Below are positions 5,091 to 8,552 of a DNA stretch of 8,552 nt, in pieces. A model generated the notes under the pieces. The model made no database searches and was not told where the DNA came from. It saw nothing but the letters and a program-made list of their open reading frames with translations. The stretch's first letter is position 1, and every line of letters starts with the position of its first letter. Source of the stretch: Acidobacteria bacterium AH-259-G07 (lineage in GTDB: Bacteria; Acidobacteriota; UBA6911; RPQK01; JADFOI01); assembly GCA_027717925.1 (NCBI GenBank), contig JALLON010000116.1, positions 1 to 8,552 on the forward strand, in the 5' to 3' direction. The translations under genes and the position numbers were made by a program.

Positions 5091-8000
5091 ATGCTGAATG
5101 GAATTATTCGCTGGTCTGTAAGCAACCGGTTGGTTGTTTTGATAGGGGCAGTCATATCGCTATTCATTGGCATCTACGTGGCTCTGGAACTCCCCTTAGA
5201 CGTTTTCCCGGATCTGACAGCGCCGACTGTGACGGTTTTGACCGAAGCTCACTCTATGGCTCCCGAAGAAGTGGAGACATTGGTGACGTTTCCAATTGAA
5301 ACTGCTCTCAACGGCGCTACCGGAGTTCGTCGTGTGCGGTCTGCTTCGGGGATTGGTATCTCCGTCGTGTGGGTTGAATTTGACTGGGGGACGGACATCT
5401 ACCGCGCCAGGCAAATCGTCTCCGAGAAGCTCCAATTGGTCTCCAATGCGCTTCCGCCGGGAATCTCTCGACCGATAATGGCGCCTATCTCCTCGATCAT
5501 GGGCGAAATCATGTTAATCGCCCTAAGTGGCCCAGTCGACCAGTTAATGGAGATGCGCACCTTGGCCGATTGGACCTTGCGACGTCGCCTCTTAGCCTTA
5601 TCGGGAGTGTCTCAAGTGATTCCCATTGGCGGCCAGGTCCGTCAATACCAAGTCATTCTCAACCTGGACTTAATGAAACACTATGGAGTAACGCTCGACG
5701 AGGCGGCCAGGGCAGTGGAATCCTCGAGTCGCAATTCATCGGGCGGCTTCTATGTGCAGTCGGAAAAGGAGTACCTGGTTCGCGGGATCGGTCGAGCCCA
5801 GAGTTTGGAGCAACTCATGCTGACGCCGGTGGCCATGTACGACAACGTCCCCATCCGCCTTGACCAGGTGGCGAAGGTTCAGATCGGGCCTAAGGTGAGG
5901 CGGGGCACAGCCTCCGTCAACGCCCGCGAGGCAGTCATCCTCTCCATCCAGAAGCAGCCCAAGGCCAACACGTTAGAATTGACAGCTCGGATTGACGAAG
6001 TCCTGAATGACATTGAAAGGACACTCCCCTCTGGCATTAAGATCGAGCGCTTCGTCTTCCGACAGTCAGACTTCATCGAAGCAGCCATCGAAAACGTGCT
6101 TGAGGCCCTTCGGGACGGAGCGATTCTGGTGACTATCATATTGTATCTCTTCTTACTGAATTTCCGGACCACCTTCATTTCAGTGGTAGCCATTCCGATG
6201 TCGCTCATTTTCACCATTTTTATCCTCAAGCTCTGGGGTGCCGGAATTAATACCATGACGCTGGGAGGAATGGCCATCGCAATCGGCGTACTCGTGGATG
6301 ACGCCATTATCGGTGTCGAGAACGTCTTTCGGAGGCTCCGCGAAAATCGCAATGCACTCGAGGGCCGTCGAAAGCCAGCTCTGGAAGTCATCTTCGATGC
6401 ATCCAGTGAAGTACGCTATCCGATTGTTTTCGCTACCTTTATTGTAATGGTCGTTTTCGTCCCCCTGTTCGCACTCAGCGGCGTGGAAGGAAGAATGCTA
6501 CGGCCTTTGGGCGTCACCTATATCATTTCTATATTTGCCTCGTTGCTGGTCGCTCTGACCATCACGCCTGCTATGTGCTCTTATTTACTTGGTGGTGCAC
6601 GGGCCCTGGACAGAGAGGAGGAGAGCTGGCTGGTTCGAAAATTAAAAGAAGCCTATGCCCCGATCCTCCGCTATTCGCTGAACAGACCAGTTTCGGTGAT
6701 GCTTGTTTGCCTGGTGATGCTGGCAGCCACCTTAGCTTTGGTTCCTTTCCTGGGCAGAGCGTTTCTGCCTGAGTTTAACGAGGGTACATTGACTATCAAC
6801 TTGGTGACGGTTCCGGGAACTTCCCTGCAGAAATCGGACGGATTAGGAAGACTGGCAGAAGAAATCATTCTGTCCAACTCCGAGGTGCTATCCACGGCCC
6901 GTCGGACAGGAAGGGCGGAACTGGATGAGCACGCACAAGAGGTTAACGCTGCCGAGATAGATGTTCGTTTTCAACTGGAAGATCGCGATCGGGAGACCTT
7001 TATATCTTCGCTGAGGAATCAATTGGCCGTTATTCCAGGGACCAACTTCAGTATTGGCCAACCCATCAGCCACCGGATTGACCATATGCTTTCCGGAACT
7101 CGGGCCAACATTGCGGTCAAGCTGTTCGGCCCGGATCTGCTTCGCTTGCGCGGCCTTGCCGAGCAGATACGGAGGGCCATGGAGTCGGTCGAAGGAGTGG
7201 TCGATCTGCAGGTCGAGCAGCAAACAGATATCCCCCAGACACGGATCCATTTCAATCGGGTTGGACTGGGAAAACATGGGCTTTCAGTTGACGATGTGGC
7301 ACGCGCAGTCGACATTGGTTTGAATGGAGAAGTGGTGGGTCAGATCCTGGAAGAACAAAAGGCATTCGACCTGCTGGTCCGATTCGAGAAAAAGTCGCGA
7401 TCCAATATCGAGCAGATCCGGCGTGCCAAGATCAATACCCCTTCCAGAACGGCCATTCCCCTGATGCAGGTGGCCGATGTCCGGATCGATTTCGGACCGA
7501 ACTTGATAAGCCGTGAGGATGTGCAGCGAAAAATCGTTATCCAATGCAATGTTTCCGGAAGGGACCTGCGCGGCGTAGTGGATGACATTCGAGCCGCCAT
7601 CGAAAGCCAGGTCAACCTGCCCGAAGGCTATTATGTGGTCTATGGCGGGCAGTTTAAAAGCGAGCAGCGAGCCACCCGCATTATCGGCTTGTTGTCACTC
7701 CTTGCGGTGCTGGCAATTTTTCTCATTCTCTACCTGGCCTTCGGGAGTATGAAGCTGGGAGCCTTGATGATGGTCAATCTCCCCCTGGCCCTGATCGGAG
7801 GGATCGTCGCGGTTTTTCTGGGAGGGGGTGTCCTAAACGTAGCCTCAATGGTCGGTTTCATCACGCTGCTCGGAATCGCTACTCGAAACGGCATTTTGCT
7901 GGTCTCGCGCTACGAGACCCTCCAAAAGGAAGGCCAGTCGCTGAGAGAGGCCATCTATAGAGGTTCAATGGAGCGACTCAGCCCCATCCTGATGACGGCT

Positions 8001-8195
8001 TTGACTACCGGGTTGGCGCTAATCCCGCTGGCGCTGGCTGGCCATGAACCTGGTAATGAGATTCAGTCTCCGTTGGCAATAGTGGTGCTGGGAGGGCTGT
8101 TGTCTTCCACTTTTTTGAATATGGTCGTCATACCCGCATTGTGTTTGCGATTCTACCCAAAGCGGGCGTCTCTTTCGAATGCACCGCCAGAGTAG
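5091..8195 (+). CDS. RND-family efflux permease, heavy-metal (HME/CzcA-CusA-like) type
   Basis: This 1034-residue inner-membrane proton antiporter is full length for the family. TM1 is about 13-33, followed by ELPLDVFPDLTAPTVTV, the usual HME start of the porter domain, with FPIETALNG at 67-75. TM2-6 span about 343-500. TM4 carries AIGVLVDDAIIGVEN (397-411), with Asp403, Asp404 and Glu410 as likely proton-relay residues. Against the CzcA signature DFG-IIVDG-AVVIVEN, the first Asp is Ala397 (as in CusA) and Asp404 is an extra acidic residue. TM7 begins near 531 (NRPVSVMLVC). The second porter half contains ISHRIDHMLSG (659-669). TM8-12 lie at about 865-1020, with GIATRNGILLVSRYE at 928-942. 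Two methionines of the CusA copper/silver triad align to Asn570 and Ala620; the third falls near His665/Met666. Metal export is inferred from family and operon; which ion is unknown. ATG 5091 is the only start preserving TM1; its ribosome-binding site is weak. Confidence 0.94.
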   Translation: MLNGIIRWSVSNRLVVLIGAVISLFIGIYVALELPLDVFPDLTAPTVTVLTEAHSMAPEEVETLVTFPIETALNGATGVRRVRSASGIGISVVWVEFDWGTDIYRARQIVSEKLQLVSNALPPGISRPIMAPISSIMGEIMLIALSGPVDQLMEMRTLADWTLRRRLLALSGVSQVIPIGGQVRQYQVILNLDLMKHYGVTLDEAARAVESSSRNSSGGFYVQSEKEYLVRGIGRAQSLEQLMLTPVAMYDNVPIRLDQVAKVQIGPKVRRGTASVNAREAVILSIQKQPKANTLELTARIDEVLNDIERTLPSGIKIERFVFRQSDFIEAAIENVLEALRDGAILVTIILYLFLLNFRTTFISVVAIPMSLIFTIFILKLWGAGINTMTLGGMAIAIGVLVDDAIIGVENVFRRLRENRNALEGRRKPALEVIFDASSEVRYPIVFATFIVMVVFVPLFALSGVEGRMLRPLGVTYIISIFASLLVALTITPAMCSYLLGGARALDREEESWLVRKLKEAYAPILRYSLNRPVSVMLVCLVMLAATLALVPFLGRAFLPEFNEGTLTINLVTVPGTSLQKSDGLGRLAEEIILSNSEVLSTARRTGRAELDEHAQEVNAAEIDVRFQLEDRDRETFISSLRNQLAVIPGTNFSIGQPISHRIDHMLSGTRANIAVKLFGPDLLRLRGLAEQIRRAMESVEGVVDLQVEQQTDIPQTRIHFNRVGLGKHGLSVDDVARAVDIGLNGEVVGQILEEQKAFDLLVRFEKKSRSNIEQIRRAKINTPSRTAIPLMQVADVRIDFGPNLISREDVQRKIVIQCNVSGRDLRGVVDDIRAAIESQVNLPEGYYVVYGGQFKSEQRATRIIGLLSLLAVLAIFLILYLAFGSMKLGALMMVNLPLALIGGIVAVFLGGGVLNVASMVGFITLLGIATRNGILLVSRYETLQKEGQSLREAIYRGSMERLSPILMTALTTGLALIPLALAGHEPGNEIQSPLAIVVLGGLLSSTFLNMVVIPALCLRFYPKRASLSNAPPE

Positions 8196-8257
8196 GTCGC
8201 CTTTCTGGGCCGAAAGCAACATAGGCGTTCGTGGTGCAGTTTTACAAGGAAGGCGAC
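8196..8257 (+). repeat. Long-range hairpin directly after the permease stop
   Basis: GTCGCCTTTCT (8196-8206) pairs with AGGAAGGCGAC (8247-8257) in an eleven-pair stem with one G·U, enclosing a 40-base loop. It begins on the first base after the TAG stop. A shorter competing hairpin, CTTTC (8201-8205) with GAAAG (8212-8216) around TGGGCC, uses part of the same arm. No T-run follows. It may stabilise the 3' end of the operon mRNA or act in termination. Confidence 0.4.
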
Positions 8258-8263
8258 AGGGGA

Positions 8264-8288
8264 GAGCTCTCGAGAGCGGCTCGTTTTT
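8264..8288 (+). terminator. Candidate weak rho-independent terminator
   Basis: GAGC (8264-8267) can pair with GCTC (8279-8282), with a G before the run of five T at 8284-8288. The intervening bases include the perfect palindrome CTCTCGAGAG (8267-8276), so alternative stems such as GCTC/GAGC around TCGA exist. The stem is short, so this is only a candidate; it is the best terminator-like site after the pump operon. Confidence 0.3.
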
Positions 8289-8296
8289 AAGAAGAC

Positions 8297-8309
8297 TCAG
8301 GACTCCTGA
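8297..8309. repeat. 13-bp perfect palindrome TCAGGA-C-TCCTGA
   Basis: TCAGGA (8297-8302) and TCCTGA (8304-8309) are exact reverse complements around one C. The site lies between the candidate terminator of the pump operon and the 3' end of the minus-strand gene. It could be a small bidirectional 3' structure or the end of a mobile element; nothing else distinguishes it. Confidence 0.3.
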
Positions 8310-8338
8310 TCTGGGCGGAAAATGAAGTGGGCCCGATT

Positions 8339-8552
8339 TCAGCCTGGGGCGCCGCCCACGAGGGTGTAGACCAGCTTGAGATTGGTACCTGGATATTTGA
8401 GCTCGGCAGCGTTGAGTGCATCGAGCAGATGTTCAATCGCTCGGTTGGACCGAGGATTGGCCATGGGATGAACGCCGGCCGTCAACACTCCCGCCTGGGT
8501 GTCGACGGATAAGTCCGCCTCCGAGCGGAACAAGTCCCGCAGCAGCGAGCGA
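8339..8552 (-). CDS. C-terminal end of a transposase-like protein (5'-truncated by window edge)
   Basis: On the minus strand a frame is open from the right edge to TGA (bases 8341-8339), about 70 residues starting RSLLRDLFRSEADL and ending LVYTLVGGAPG. The TTG at 8533 is probably not the start, since the frame continues to the window edge. The segment LFRSEADLSVD, the hydrophobic GVLTAGVHPMAN and AIEHLLDALNAAELKYPGTNLKLVY recall, from memory, the C-terminal tail of a family of putative transposases: EADL motif, a beta strand with a short loop, a helix rich in LN and AE, then PGTNL. This cannot be confirmed here, and no catalytic residues are visible because the core lies outside. It converges on the pump operon, with 143 bases between the two stop codons. 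If the call is right, the operon sits beside a mobile element. Confidence 0.45.
   Translation of the reverse strand, partial: RSLLRDLFRSEADLSVDTQAGVLTAGVHPMANPRSNRAIEHLLDALNAAELKYPGTNLKLVYTLVGGAPG

Noticed and set aside
4712..5173. 153-codon minus-strand open frame across the adaptor end and permease start
   Set aside because: It lies antisense to two clearly real genes, spans their junction, and its translation has no recognisable domain or membrane/signal pattern; it is a shadow frame.
5879..6391. 170-codon minus-strand open frame inside the permease gene
   Set aside because: It is the antisense of the permease TM2-4 region; its Ser/Arg/Met-rich composition is what reverse translation of hydrophobic codons gives.
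1..8552. CRISPR array, tRNA or rRNA genes
   Set aside because: No regularly spaced direct repeats and no tRNA cloverleaf or rRNA-like sequence were seen on either strand by eye.

Overview
This 8.5 kb window carries one complete, compact operon for a tripartite RND-type efflux pump of the heavy-metal (HME) class. A BlaI/MecI-family repressor and an M56 (BlaR1/MecR1-like) membrane metalloprotease lead it. An outer-membrane protein, a lipoprotein adaptor and a TolC-family channel imply a Gram-negative (diderm) host. The BlaI–M56–HME-RND arrangement and the moderate GC content would suit a Verrucomicrobiota, Planctomycetota, Acidobacteriota or similar environmental lineage. That placement is inference from style only; no phylogenetic marker gene is present.

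Layout: (1) bases 2-361 are the 3' end of a gene for a beta-strand-rich, probably outer-membrane protein, cut by the window edge. (2) Bases 362-832 have no gene but contain several hairpins and, at the end, a promoter overlapped by a 21-bp perfect palindrome of the BlaI/MecI/CopY operator type. (3) Bases 833-8195 hold five same-strand genes: repressor, M56 protease, TolC-family channel, periplasmic adaptor lipoprotein, RND permease. Four are joined by start/stop overlaps, and the last is separated by 7 bases. (4) Bases 8196-8338 are a short non-coding tail with hairpins. (5) Bases 8339-8552 on the minus strand are the C-terminal end of a protein resembling a transposase-like family, cut by the right edge.

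Working model (inference): the repressor binds the palindrome and keeps the operon low. The M56 protein lacks the penicillin-binding sensor domain of BlaR1 but has a His/Cys-rich loop placed where BlaR1 has an extracytoplasmic loop. That loop could bind a metal ion and switch on cytoplasmic proteolysis of the repressor, giving metal-induced expression of the pump. A second copy of the operator core (CTACA-N3-TGTAG), preceded by the same TTGCAC element, sits inside the start of the channel gene. It may be a second control point between the regulators and the pump. The pump substrate is not settled: the permease has an HME-like TM4 signature but lacks two of the three methionines of the CusA copper/silver site, and probably the third.
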